The position numbers were made by a program, and so were the translations under genes. Of a stretch of 64,000 bases of DNA, positions 8,081 through 16,946 are shown piece after piece. The stretch's first letter is position 1; every line of letters starts with the position of its first letter. The notes beneath the pieces are model-generated. The model did not search any database. It was not told where the DNA came from and saw only the letters and a program-made list of their open reading frames with translations. Source of the stretch: Polaribacter pectinis (lineage in GTDB: Bacteria; Bacteroidota; Bacteroidia; Flavobacteriales; Flavobacteriaceae); assembly GCF_014352875.1 (NCBI RefSeq), contig NZ_CP060695.1, positions 1,705,501 to 1,769,500 on the forward strand, in the 5' to 3' direction.

Positions 8081-10495
8081 ATGAAAAAGTTTATACCTCT
8101 AATTATATTCTTTTTTTCATTTTCGTTGCTATCTCAAACAGAAAAAGAAAAAACAGAAAACATAGGTTTTATTACAGGTAAAATTGTAGATTTTAAATCT
8201 AAAACACCAATTCCTTATGCAAATATTATTTGTAAGGATAAGACTAAAGTGATTGTTGGTGGTGGAATTACTAATGATAAAGGGATTTTTGAAATTGATG
8301 AAATTCTTTTAGACTCCATCTTTGTAGACATACAATTTATTGGTTTTAAAACAATTAAAAGAACACTTATTCTAACTAAATCTCAATCAAAAATAGATTT
8401 AAAAACTATCTTTTTAGAAGAAGATATAGATGAATTAGAAGAGGTTGTTATTCAATCTGAAACCTCTACAATTGTTCAAAAAATAGATAGAAAAGTAATA
8501 AATGTTGGTAAAGATTTGGCTTCTGCTGGTACAAATTCTCTGCAAATGTTAGAAAATATCCCTTCTGTTCAGGTAAATTTTCAAAATGGAAGCATCAATT
8601 TAAGAGGAAATGAAAATGTGCGAGTTTTAATTGATGGAAAACCCTCTAATTTATCTCCATCTCAATTATTGAAACAAATACCATCTTCATCTGTAAAAAG
8701 TGTCGAGTTAATTACAAATCCATCAGCAAAATACAATCCTGAAGGAATGAGTGGAATTATAAACATCATTCTAAAAAAGAACACAATCATTGGTTTTAAT
8801 GGTTCATTTTCTATAGGAGCAGAACACAGCATAAATACACGTCCTACTGCTTCTCTAGACTTAAATTATAGAACAGGAAAAGTCAACTTTTATGGAAATT
8901 ATAGTGTTGATGCTGGTAAATTTGAAACATTTGCAAATTTTGATAGAAGTGATAAAGATTTATCTCAAACCATAGATTATTTAGACAATTCCACTTCTCA
9001 CTATATAAAAACAGGATTAGACTTTTATATTGATAAAAAAAATACATTGTCTTTTTACACTACACAAAGTTTTGCCGACACAGATTTTCACATCAAAACA
9101 AAAACCGTAGAAAATGGAAATTTGATTTTAAATACGCCAAATTTATCTGTTTTTGATATTAAAGAACAAGCATACAATTTAGATTACAAACTAGATATAG
9201 ATGATAAAGGGCAACAAATTGAGTTAGAATTTAATTATTCTAAAAGTAAAAACCCACAAAACGATTTTAATAAAGAAACTATAAATCCGTCTTCTAAAAT
9301 TTACAATTATACCAATACTGTTATAAATGATAATTCTATTTTTCTAGTGAATTTAGATTATTCTAAACCCATAAAAGGTGGAAATTTAGAATTAGGATTA
9401 GAAGCAAGAACTCAAAAAAGTTTTAACAATATTATTACAGACCAAGAGGTAGAAACTGGTGGAAATCCAGCAACGGCTCCAAGAGGAAATTCAACCTTTA
9501 ATTATGATAGAGAAATTTATTCTGCATATATAAATTACAACAAAGAGTATAAAAAAATAGCATTGCAAGCTGGTTTTCGTTTCGAGCAATTTTCTGTTGA
9601 TGGTATTTTTTCTAACACACAACAAACAAATTTAGAGAACTATTCTGATGACATTTTTAGCATCTATCCTTCTGCTTTCTTAACCTATTATCATTCAGAA
9701 AATAATGAGTTTCAACTTGGGTATAGCAGAAGAGTAGACAGGCCAGGAATAAACCAAGTAACGCCAATTCAAGAATGGACTTCTCCACTAACAATTTCTG
9801 TTGGTAATAGAACTTTAACACCACAGTTCACAAATTCTTTTGAAGTAAATTACACAAAAACACTTACAAAAGGATATCTAACTTTGGGAACGTTTTACAG
9901 AAGCACCAACAATAGTATAGGAAGAATTATTAATAAAGATGATTTGAATGCAGACAGACAAATTCTTTCTTATGCAAATTATGATACTGCAGATAGTTAT
10001 GGTTTAGAATTTTCATCTAGTTTTAAACCAACAAAATGGTGGACTTTAAGACCAAGTTCAAGCTTGTACATTCAAGATAGCCAAGGATTAATTAACAACA
10101 AAAAGGAAAGTGTAAAAAACACACTTTTTAGCGCAAGAGTTAGCAATAGTTTTAAAGCTTCAAAAAAATTGAGTTTTCAATTATCTAGTTCTTACAGAGG
10201 AAAAAGTGAAGGTGTACAGTTTAAAGTAGATCCATATTTCTTATTAAATGCTTCAGCAAGACTTTCTATTTTCGATGGAAATGGTGCTTTATCTATAAGA
10301 GCTACAGATATTTTTGACAATTATAAATTGGCATTTTCTTCAACAAATCCATTTCCACAAACGGGAAATTTTAGTTTAGAATATAGTTCTATTTATCTTG
10401 GTTTTTCTTACAACTTCGGAAGTGGAAAAAATAGAGAAAGAGATAGAAAATATAGAGAAGAAAACGAAACTCAAGGTAGTGGTGGCGTTTTGTAA
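8081..10495 (+). CDS. Outer-membrane beta-barrel receptor, copy 2 (paralogue)
   Basis: 804 residues with the same order as copy 1: signal peptide (ending LLSQ), carboxypeptidase-like domain, plug-like domain and barrel ending YNFGSG plus a charged tail. Long shared stretches in the plug and barrel (NPSAKYNPEGMSGIINIIL, YSRRVDRPGI, TPQFTNSFE) show an old tandem duplication. The surface-loop regions differ, so the ligands may too. It has its own upstream region after a strong terminator and lacks the ECF-like box seen before copy 1, suggesting separate control. The substrate is unknown. Confidence 0.85.
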   Translation: MKKFIPLIIFFFSFSLLSQTEKEKTENIGFITGKIVDFKSKTPIPYANIICKDKTKVIVGGGITNDKGIFEIDEILLDSIFVDIQFIGFKTIKRTLILTKSQSKIDLKTIFLEEDIDELEEVVIQSETSTIVQKIDRKVINVGKDLASAGTNSLQMLENIPSVQVNFQNGSINLRGNENVRVLIDGKPSNLSPSQLLKQIPSSSVKSVELITNPSAKYNPEGMSGIINIILKKNTIIGFNGSFSIGAEHSINTRPTASLDLNYRTGKVNFYGNYSVDAGKFETFANFDRSDKDLSQTIDYLDNSTSHYIKTGLDFYIDKKNTLSFYTTQSFADTDFHIKTKTVENGNLILNTPNLSVFDIKEQAYNLDYKLDIDDKGQQIELEFNYSKSKNPQNDFNKETINPSSKIYNYTNTVINDNSIFLVNLDYSKPIKGGNLELGLEARTQKSFNNIITDQEVETGGNPATAPRGNSTFNYDREIYSAYINYNKEYKKIALQAGFRFEQFSVDGIFSNTQQTNLENYSDDIFSIYPSAFLTYYHSENNEFQLGYSRRVDRPGINQVTPIQEWTSPLTISVGNRTLTPQFTNSFEVNYTKTLTKGYLTLGTFYRSTNNSIGRIINKDDLNADRQILSYANYDTADSYGLEFSSSFKPTKWWTLRPSSSLYIQDSQGLINNKKESVKNTLFSARVSNSFKASKKLSFQLSSSYRGKSEGVQFKVDPYFLLNASARLSIFDGNGALSIRATDIFDNYKLAFSSTNPFPQTGNFSLEYSSIYLGFSYNFGSGKNRERDRKYREENETQGSGGVL

Positions 10496-10507
10496 ATTGA
10501 GAAATAA

Positions 10508-11149
10508 TTAAGTTTCTAACTGTTTATGAGAACCATCGCAATTTGGCATTCTTTTAGACAAACCACAAACACAATCGTTTATTCCTTTTCCATCAAAAAT
10601 TCTATTTCTGTATTTTTCAATTCTTGAAATTCTTGTTTTTGATTGTTTTGCTTTGTCAAAAAAGAGTAAATATCCTTTTTGTCTTCCAGGAGTTAAAGAA
10701 TAAAAAGCCTCTTCAAAATCTACATTTTTATCAAAAATTTCAGTTAATTCCTCTGGAAAATTAAACTCTGAAACACTTTTAGTTTTTACCTTTTTATTTA
10801 ATCTTTCAATCTCAATAGCTTCAAAAATATAAGCTTTTATAAGCGACTCATTTTCTAAAATTTCTTCAAGATTTTTAAATCTTAATTGTCTAGCAGACTG
10901 CATATTTTCAGTCTGCTGAACTAATATAGATTTTTCATCTTTTAATAAAGCTCCTTTAAAGAGAGTAATTCCACAATATTCTTTAAAATTAAAAAGTAGA
11001 AAAATATTTTTATTTTGATGAGTATAACATGGATTTCTCCATTTAAAATCCTCTTCTAAATTACAAGACAATGCAATATTTCGCAATAGTTTTAATTCAC
11101 TATGCCAATTTGTAAGATTCTCTAAATAAGTTTCTACTTTCTTATTCAT
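10508..11149 (-). CDS. YdeI-like (DUF1801-type) protein fused to a CDGSH iron-sulfur motif
   Basis: 213 residues. The N-terminal 120 or so form a DUF1801-like domain (FKWRNPCYTHQNKNIFLLFNF), followed by the YdeI-type C-terminal region FYSLTPGRQKGYLLFFDKAKQSKTR in part. The last 20 or so residues carry CVCGLSKRMPNCDGSHK, which fits C-x-C-x2-S-x3-P-x-C-D-G-S-H exactly, the ligand set of a CDGSH [2Fe-2S] cluster. Thus a domain of unknown function appears tied to a redox or Fe-S module. It is last in a minus-strand run after fabH and a small membrane protein. The function is unknown. Confidence 0.8.
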   Translation of the reverse strand: MNKKVETYLENLTNWHSELKLLRNIALSCNLEEDFKWRNPCYTHQNKNIFLLFNFKEYCGITLFKGALLKDEKSILVQQTENMQSARQLRFKNLEEILENESLIKAYIFEAIEIERLNKKVKTKSVSEFNFPEELTEIFDKNVDFEEAFYSLTPGRQKGYLLFFDKAKQSKTRISRIEKYRNRIFDGKGINDCVCGLSKRMPNCDGSHKQLET

Positions 11150-11167
11150 TTTAAAATAACTTTATAG

Positions 11168-11356
11168 CTATTTACTATTAGAAGCTTCAAAAGAAGATTT
11201 TAGGGCAATTATAATATTAATCACACAAAATAATAAAATAACTAAAGGATTCACTTTAGAGCTTTCAAAAGGAAGTATATTTAAAAAAATATTTAGCCCA
11301 AAAAAAATCAATCCAAGATTAGATATTAAGAGCAGTAATTTATACTTTTTTTTCAT
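11168..11356 (-). CDS. Small two-helix membrane protein
   Basis: 62 residues with a basic N-terminus (MKKKYK), two predicted hydrophobic helices (about 7-27 and 36-52) and a short polar tail. No recognised family. It lies 19 bases downstream of fabH and 18 bases upstream of the YdeI/CDGSH gene on the same strand, so it is probably co-transcribed. Two clear helices and tight spacing argue for a real gene. Confidence 0.6.
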   Translation of the reverse strand: MKKKYKLLLLISNLGLIFFGLNIFLNILPFESSKVNPLVILLFCVINIIIALKSSFEASNSK

Positions 11357-11375
11357 GTCAGTAATTCTATACTAA

Positions 11376-12383
11376 TTACCAACGAATAATAACACTTCCC
11401 CAAGTAAAACCACTTCCAAAAGCAGCTAAAACAACCAAATCGTTGTCTTTTATTTTGCCTAATTCCCAAGCTTCAGTTAACGCAATAATTACAGAAGCAG
11501 CAGTTGTGTTTCCGTATTTCATGATGTTGTTATACACCTGATCATCTGATAATTGAAATTTCTTCTGAATAAATTGTGCAATACGTAAATTCGCTTGATG
11601 TGGAATTAACATGTCAATATCATCTTTCTGCAAATTGTTGGCCTCTAAACCTTCTACAATTGCTTCAGAAAAACGCCCAATTGCATGTTTAAATACAAAT
11701 TGACCATTCATATATGGGTAATAAGAAACGTCTTCTGGATCGTTTTCTTCTAAAATTTCTGGAACCCATCTTTGTGTAGAAGGTCCTTCTAAAACTAATT
11801 CTTTGGCATGTTTCCCTTCTGAATGTAAATGAGAAGATAAAATTCCTTTTCTTTCTTCTTCGGTTCTCGATAAAACTGCTGCTCCTGCTCCATCACCAAA
11901 AATAACGGTTACATTTCTTCCTCTTGTAGATCGTTCTAAACCTCCAGAATGATTTTCTGCACCAATAACCAAAATGTTTTTATACATTCCTGTTTTTATA
12001 AATTGATCTGAAACAGACATTGCATAAATAAAACCAGAACATTGGTTTCTAACATCTAGAGCACCAATTGTTGGCATGTCTAACATTTCTTGCACTTGTA
12101 CTCCACCTCCAGGAAAATACATATCTGGACTTAAAGTTGCAAAGACAATAAAATCGATATCATCTTTTGTTAAACCAGCTCTATCAATTGCAATTCTAGC
12201 AGCTTTTGCCCCCATAACTGCAGTTGTGTCTCCTGTTTTTGGGTTTATCCAACGTCTTTCTTTAATTCCTGTTCTCTCTTGAATCCATTCGTCTGAAGTA
12301 TCCATAAATTCCTTTAAATCGTTGTTGGTAACAACGTTTTCTGGAACATAATATCCTAAACCAGTTATTTTTGAGTTATACAT
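11376..12383 (-). CDS. fabH: 3-oxoacyl-ACP synthase III
   Basis: 335 residues with a thiolase fold. The catalytic triad is visible: Cys115 in RNQCSGF, His in IPHQANLRI (about 258) and Asn in YGNTTAAS (about 292). It condenses acetyl- or branched acyl-CoA with malonyl-ACP to start fatty-acid synthesis. The GFTWG C-terminus is typical. It is not in a plsX/rpmF cluster here and may be an extra paralogue. It is divergent from htpG. Confidence 0.92.
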   Translation of the reverse strand: MYNSKITGLGYYVPENVVTNNDLKEFMDTSDEWIQERTGIKERRWINPKTGDTTAVMGAKAARIAIDRAGLTKDDIDFIVFATLSPDMYFPGGGVQVQEMLDMPTIGALDVRNQCSGFIYAMSVSDQFIKTGMYKNILVIGAENHSGGLERSTRGRNVTVIFGDGAGAAVLSRTEEERKGILSSHLHSEGKHAKELVLEGPSTQRWVPEILEENDPEDVSYYPYMNGQFVFKHAIGRFSEAIVEGLEANNLQKDDIDMLIPHQANLRIAQFIQKKFQLSDDQVYNNIMKYGNTTAASVIIALTEAWELGKIKDNDLVVLAAFGSGFTWGSVIIRW

Positions 12384-12478
12384 TCTGTATATATTTTTTA
12401 AGTTCTAAATTGTTTGTTTGTTCAAGCTAAAATAGTGATTTTTCTTCGGATAGAAAACTACCAAAAAAGACACTATTC

Positions 12479-12491
12479 TGTCATCTTGTCA
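12479..12491 (+). promoter_or_regulatory. TGTCA direct repeat upstream of htpG
   Basis: TGTCA-TCT-TGTCA, two identical pentamers in direct repeat with 8-base period, 72 bases before the htpG start. It is a candidate stress-regulator site because the downstream gene is a heat-shock chaperone. No regulator is known from this sequence. Confidence 0.3.
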
Positions 12492-12563
12492 CAAAACTCT
12501 TTTTGGTATTTTTTTTGACTATTGAGTTATCACAATTAATAATTTAATTAAAATAAATATAAA

Positions 12564-14468
12564 ATGGCAAAAGGAAACATTAATGTATCAGTAGAAAATA
12601 TTTTTCCGCTGATTAAAAAATTCTTGTATTCTGATCACGAAATCTTTTTACGTGAACTTATTTCTAACGGAACAGACGCAACTTCTAAACTAAAACACCT
12701 TATTTCTATTGGTGAAGCAAAAACGGAATTAGGTGATGCTAAAATTGAAGTAAGCATTGATAAAGATGCAAAAACAATTACAATTAAAGACCAAGGTTTA
12801 GGAATGACTGCAGATGAGGTTGAAAAATACATCAACCAAATTGCATTTTCTGGAGCTGAAGAGTTTTTAGACAAATATAAAGACAACGAAGCAGGAATTA
12901 TTGGGCATTTTGGTCTTGGTTTTTACTCTGCTTTTATGGTTGCAGATAAAGTAGACTTAATTACAAAGTCTTTTAAAGACGAACCTGCTGCTCATTGGAC
13001 TTGTGATGGTTCTCCAGAATACACATTAGTTGAACACGACAAAAAAGACAGAGGAACAGAAATTATTTTACATGTTGCAGAAGATTCTTTAGAATTTTTA
13101 GAAGAAAGTAAAATTGAAGGTTTATTAAACAAATACAATCGTTTTAACCAAGTACCAATTAAATTTGGAACAAAACAAATTAACGATCCTAATTTTGAGC
13201 CTAAAACAACTAAAGATGCTGAAGGTAAAGAAACTACAGAACCTCACAAACAAATTACTGTAGATAAAATCATCAATAATACAGATCCTGCTTGGAATAA
13301 AAAACCTGCGGATTTAGAAGATGAAGATTATGCGAATTTCTATAGAGAATTGTATCCAATGCAGTTTGAAGAGTCTTTATTTCATATTCATTTAAATGTA
13401 GATTATCCGTTTAACTTAACAGGAATTTTATTTTTCCCAAAGTTAACGCAATCTATGGATATGCAAAAAGATAAGATTCAGTTGTATCAAAATCAGGTTT
13501 TTGTAACTGATAATGTAGAAGGAATTGTACCAGACTTTTTACAGATGTTAAAAGGTGTTATCGATTCTCCAGACATTCCTTTAAATGTTTCTCGTTCTTA
13601 TTTACAAGCAGATGGAGCAGTAAAGAAAATCTCTGGTTATATTACTAAAAAGGTTGCTGATAAATTAGTTTCTTTATTCAAAAAAGACAGAGCAGATTTC
13701 GAGAAAAAATGGAACGATATTAAAGTAATTATCGAATACGGAATGTTGTCTGAAGATAAGTTCTTTGACAAAGCAAAGAAATTTGCTTTATACCCAACAG
13801 TAGCAGATACGTATTTTACGTTTGATGAATTGATTGAAAAAACAAAAGATTCTCAAGTTGACAAAGATGGAAATCATGTTATTTTATATGCTTCTAACAA
13901 AGACGCACAGCACAGTTATATACAAGATGTAACTGCTAAGGGTTATGAAGTTTTAATATTAGATTCGCCAATTATTTCTCATTTAATGCAGAAATTAGAA
14001 GGTGGAGATGCTAAAGTGAAGTTTACAAGAGTAGATTCTGATCACGTAGATAATTTAATTAAGAAAGACGAAAACGTAATTTCTAAATTATCGGATGAAG
14101 AAAAAGACAAATTAAAGCCAATAATTGAAGCTGCTGTTCCTAAAGAAACGTATACAGTTCAATTAGAAGCTATGGATTCTGCATCTTCTCCATTTATGAT
14201 TACTGTACCAGAATTTATGCGTAGAATGAAAGAAATGCAAGCTTCTGGAGGTGGAGGAATGATGGGAATGGGTAATTTCCCAGATATGTACAACTTGGTT
14301 GTAAACACCAACAGTCCTTTAGTTTCTGAAATTTTAAATAATAAAGATGAAGCTGCACAGAAACATTTAATTTCTCAAGCTTTCGATTTAGCAAAATTAT
14401 CTCAAAACCTTTTACATGGTGAAGAGTTAACGAAGTTTATTAAAAGAAGTTACGAGTTAATTAAATAA
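12564..14468 (+). CDS. htpG: Molecular chaperone HtpG (Hsp90)
   Basis: 634 residues, the bacterial Hsp90 length. The GHKL ATPase domain contains ELISNGTDATSKL and GHFGLGFYSAFMVADKV. The middle domain includes NVSRSYLQADG with the catalytic-loop Arg, and there is a C-terminal dimerisation domain with a Gly/Met-rich stretch near residue 560. It is an ATP-driven cytosolic folding and remodelling chaperone. An efficient terminator follows. Confidence 0.97.
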   Translation: MAKGNINVSVENIFPLIKKFLYSDHEIFLRELISNGTDATSKLKHLISIGEAKTELGDAKIEVSIDKDAKTITIKDQGLGMTADEVEKYINQIAFSGAEEFLDKYKDNEAGIIGHFGLGFYSAFMVADKVDLITKSFKDEPAAHWTCDGSPEYTLVEHDKKDRGTEIILHVAEDSLEFLEESKIEGLLNKYNRFNQVPIKFGTKQINDPNFEPKTTKDAEGKETTEPHKQITVDKIINNTDPAWNKKPADLEDEDYANFYRELYPMQFEESLFHIHLNVDYPFNLTGILFFPKLTQSMDMQKDKIQLYQNQVFVTDNVEGIVPDFLQMLKGVIDSPDIPLNVSRSYLQADGAVKKISGYITKKVADKLVSLFKKDRADFEKKWNDIKVIIEYGMLSEDKFFDKAKKFALYPTVADTYFTFDELIEKTKDSQVDKDGNHVILYASNKDAQHSYIQDVTAKGYEVLILDSPIISHLMQKLEGGDAKVKFTRVDSDHVDNLIKKDENVISKLSDEEKDKLKPIIEAAVPKETYTVQLEAMDSASSPFMITVPEFMRRMKEMQASGGGGMMGMGNFPDMYNLVVNTNSPLVSEILNNKDEAAQKHLISQAFDLAKLSQNLLHGEELTKFIKRSYELIK

Positions 14469-14491
14469 GCAACACAGTTGCATTAAGTATT

Positions 14492-14525
14492 AAAGCCTCC
14501 TTGTGAAAACTGGGAGGTTTTTTAT
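14492..14525 (+). terminator. Terminator after htpG
   Basis: AAAGCCTCC pairs with GGAGGTTTT (one G-T pair) around an 11-12-base loop, followed by TTTTTTATTT. Confidence 0.75.
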
Positions 14526-14600
14526 TTGACTTTCTAAAAAAAATCAGCTAACTTCGTTTAACTTCTGATATAAAACATTGAAACGTTCCATATCATTATA

Positions 14601-14610
14601 GTTGTACAAC
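14601..14610 (+). repeat. GTTGTACAAC palindrome, left flank of the cassette-like unit
   Basis: A perfect 10-bp palindrome 7 bases before the start of the following gene, identical to the copy at 15188-15197 just after its stop. Confidence 0.6.
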
Positions 14611-14617
14611 ATTAAGA

Positions 14618-15184
14618 ATGAAAATAAAATTCGTCATAATATTAACATTATTTGCTTTTTTAAAGGCTGAATTTTCTCATTCTCAACATTCTGAAAAATT
14701 CATTGAAATAACGAAAAATCTAAAACCAATTGACTCAATAACAAAAATCAAAAAATTTAGAAATGGTAGAATTAAAGAAATTTCCAAATTTTTGGTTTAT
14801 GAATATGGAGAATATACTTATGAAATTGTAAGTGGGAAACAACAATTATTTAACAAAAAAGGGAGATTATTTTATGAAGTTTTTTATGGAAGTTTTGGGA
14901 ATTTAATTTATCAAAAACAATTCAATAATAAGAATCAACTCTATAGAATTATTGAAACATCAAAAATTGATTTGAAACCTGAAACCACTCTTTATCAAAT
15001 ATTAAACTCTAATAAAAAAACTTTAATTGAAAGTTATGAAAAAGAGTATAACTCAAATGAAAAAGAAGGAAATTTGAAATTATGGAAAGAAGGTAAATGG
15101 TTGAATGGAAGAAAAATTGGAAAATGGAAAACTTATAATTTTTGTGACGAAACATTTAAAATAAAGGAATACAAAAAGAAATAA
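14618..15184 (+). CDS. Exported hypothetical protein with MORN-like repeats (cassette-borne?)
   Basis: 188 residues. A signal peptide (about 1-22, ending FSHSQ) is followed by a beta-rich body with repeats of the KKGRLFYEVFYGSFGNLIYQ and EGNLKLWKEGKW / GRKIGKWKTYN kind, as in MORN-like or YwqK-type proteins. A single Cys lies near the C-terminus. No function can be given. The gene is bounded on both sides by the palindrome GTTGTACAAC and followed by a hairpin-rich non-coding tail, with no co-oriented partner nearby, so it may be a mobile gene cassette. Confidence 0.7.
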   Translation: MKIKFVIILTLFAFLKAEFSHSQHSEKFIEITKNLKPIDSITKIKKFRNGRIKEISKFLVYEYGEYTYEIVSGKQQLFNKKGRLFYEVFYGSFGNLIYQKQFNNKNQLYRIIETSKIDLKPETTLYQILNSNKKTLIESYEKEYNSNEKEGNLKLWKEGKWLNGRKIGKWKTYNFCDETFKIKEYKKK

Positions 15185-15187
15185 AAC

Positions 15188-15326
15188 GTTGTACAACACC
15201 GTACAAAATTAATTGCTTATTTTTTGCTTACTTACGAAAATCCTCGCGGATTTTCTTTGTCAGTAATTATTTACTAACTTTATAGCTAAACCACGCAAAT
15301 AACCTTGTACAAACACGTTAAACGAA
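15188..15326 (+). repeat. Foldable non-coding tail resembling an attC-like recombination site
   Basis: Begins with GTTGTACAAC (15188-15197), holds an internal hairpin GAAAATCC-TCGC-GGATTTTC (15236-15255), and near its end has TTGTACAA (15305-15312), which can pair with the same octamer at the start. GTTAAAC at 15317-15323 fits the integron core GTTRRRY. GTTAAACGAA at the right end is the inverse of TTCGTTTAAC at 14553-14562 on the other side of the gene. The long imperfect cruciform with bulges is what attC sites look like, but no integrase is in the window. The rest of the gap to 15499 shows nothing else. Confidence 0.45.
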
Positions 15327-15499
15327 CCAATCCCTCAAACTTCCCAAACCTCAACTTTAGTTTTCACCAAACTACTATACCCAATATTGGTTTTAAACAT
15401 TCAACTTTTAAAACAATTTTTAAGCAATCTCTAAAAAGTTTATCTACAGTCTAAAAAAATATATTAAATTTAGCTTTTTAAATTTATAGCAAGTTAATT

Positions 15500-16402
15500 A
15501 TGAAATGGAAAGGTAGACGTAAAAGTTCTAATGTAGAAGATAGAAGAGGGCAATCTTCTTCTAGTGGTGGTGGAATTGGTGGTGGTTTATTAACAATGCT
15601 TCTTCCTTTATTACTTAAATTAGTTACTTCTAAAAAAGGGTTAATTATTGTAGGTGTTGTTTTGGCTGTAATGTATTTCACTGGAAATAATCCTTTGCAA
15701 TTATTAACTGGAGGTTCTAATAACAATAATCAAATTACAAATTCATCCGATTACAAAGGCACACCAAAAGAGAATGAATTGGCTAATTTTTGTGCTACCA
15801 TTTTAGCAGATACAGAGGATGTTTGGAATAAATTATTACAAAATTATAAAGAACCAACTTTAGTTATTTTTACAAGATCTGTTTCTTCTGGCTGTGGAAG
15901 CGCTTCTAGTTCTACAGGTCCTTTTTATTGTCCTGCTGATAAAAAACTATATCTCGATTTAAGCTTTTTCCAAGAAATGGAAGATCGAATGAATTCGCCA
16001 GGAGATTTTGCACAAGCCTATGTAATTGCTCATGAAGTTGGGCATCACATTCAGAATATTACAGGTATTAGTGGTAAAGTACAAAGAATGCGTGGACAAG
16101 TTAGCCAAACTGAATACAATAAATATTCTGTGATGTTAGAATTACAAGCAGATTTTTTAGCGGGTGTTTGGGCACATCATTCTCAAAAAACTAATAGAAT
16201 GATGGAAAAAGGCGATTTAGAGGAAGCTTTAAATGCTGCTTTTGCAATTGGTGATGATCGTTTGCAAAAACAATCTACAGGAAGAGTTGTGCCAGATTCT
16301 TTTACTCACGGAACTTCCGCACAAAGAATGCGTTGGTTTAAAAAAGGTTTCGATACTGGAGACATTAATCAAGGAGATACTTTCAGCGCTCGTTCTTTGT
16401 AA
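15500..16402 (+). CDS. Neutral zinc metallopeptidase (YpfJ family)
   Basis: 300 residues. A short cytoplasmic N-terminus begins MKWKGRRKSSNVEDRRG, then come a Gly/Ser-rich linker, one transmembrane helix (about 38-60) and a large domain with the zinc motif HEVGHH near residue 178 and a downstream ELQADFLAGVW motif supplying the third ligand. This matches the YpfJ / KPN_02809 neutral zinc metallopeptidase family. Substrates are unknown. The start is supported by the conserved N-terminal sequence of the family. Confidence 0.9.
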   Translation: MKWKGRRKSSNVEDRRGQSSSSGGGIGGGLLTMLLPLLLKLVTSKKGLIIVGVVLAVMYFTGNNPLQLLTGGSNNNNQITNSSDYKGTPKENELANFCATILADTEDVWNKLLQNYKEPTLVIFTRSVSSGCGSASSSTGPFYCPADKKLYLDLSFFQEMEDRMNSPGDFAQAYVIAHEVGHHIQNITGISGKVQRMRGQVSQTEYNKYSVMLELQADFLAGVWAHHSQKTNRMMEKGDLEEALNAAFAIGDDRLQKQSTGRVVPDSFTHGTSAQRMRWFKKGFDTGDINQGDTFSARSL

Positions 16403-16430
16403 TTATTTTTAATTCGAGTTTATTTTAAAA

Positions 16431-16946
16431 ATGATAAAAATTGAAAAGGCTACACTACAAAGTGCAAAACTTTTAGCTAAAATTAGTGTTGCTTCTTTTT
16501 TACCTGCTCATGGTCATTCGGCTCCAAAAAAAGATATAGACAGTTATATTTCTAATAATTTTAACGAAAAAAACTTTATTGAAGAGTTATCGAACTCTAA
16601 TTTTCAATATTATATTATCTATTATAAGGGTGAAGTTGCTGGATATTCTAAAATTGTTTTCAATTCAGAAAATGAAATTGTAGCTGATAAAAACATCACT
16701 TTAATGAGTAGATTGTATTTGTTAAAAGAGTTTTATGGCTTAAATTTAGGGAAGGAATTTTTCAACTTTAATGTTGAATTGGCTAAAAAAAACAATCAAA
16801 AAGGAATTTGGTTAGCAGTTTGGGTAGAGAATGCAAAAGCAATTTCTTTCTACAAAAAAATGGGTTTTAAAAAAGTGGGCGATTACGATTTTAGAATTTC
16901 AGAAACACATTCGAATCCTAATCATATACTTTATTTAGAGTTTTAG
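16431..16946 (+). CDS. GNAT-family N-acetyltransferase
   Basis: 171 residues. The acetyl-CoA site is visible as LYLLKEFYGLNLGKEFF (motif A, near residues 101-117), followed by VWVENAKAISFYKKMGFKKVGDY (motif B). This is the layout of RimI-like GNAT enzymes. The acceptor substrate is unknown. It lies 28 bases after the metallopeptidase gene and overlaps the convergent anti-sigma-like gene by 4 bases. Confidence 0.88.
   Translation: MIKIEKATLQSAKLLAKISVASFLPAHGHSAPKKDIDSYISNNFNEKNFIEELSNSNFQYYIIYYKGEVAGYSKIVFNSENEIVADKNITLMSRLYLLKEFYGLNLGKEFFNFNVELAKKNNQKGIWLAVWVENAKAISFYKKMGFKKVGDYDFRISETHSNPNHILYLEF

Noticed and set aside
12384..12478. fabH promoter
   Set aside because: No TAnnTTTG box was found before the fabH start, so no promoter is called there.
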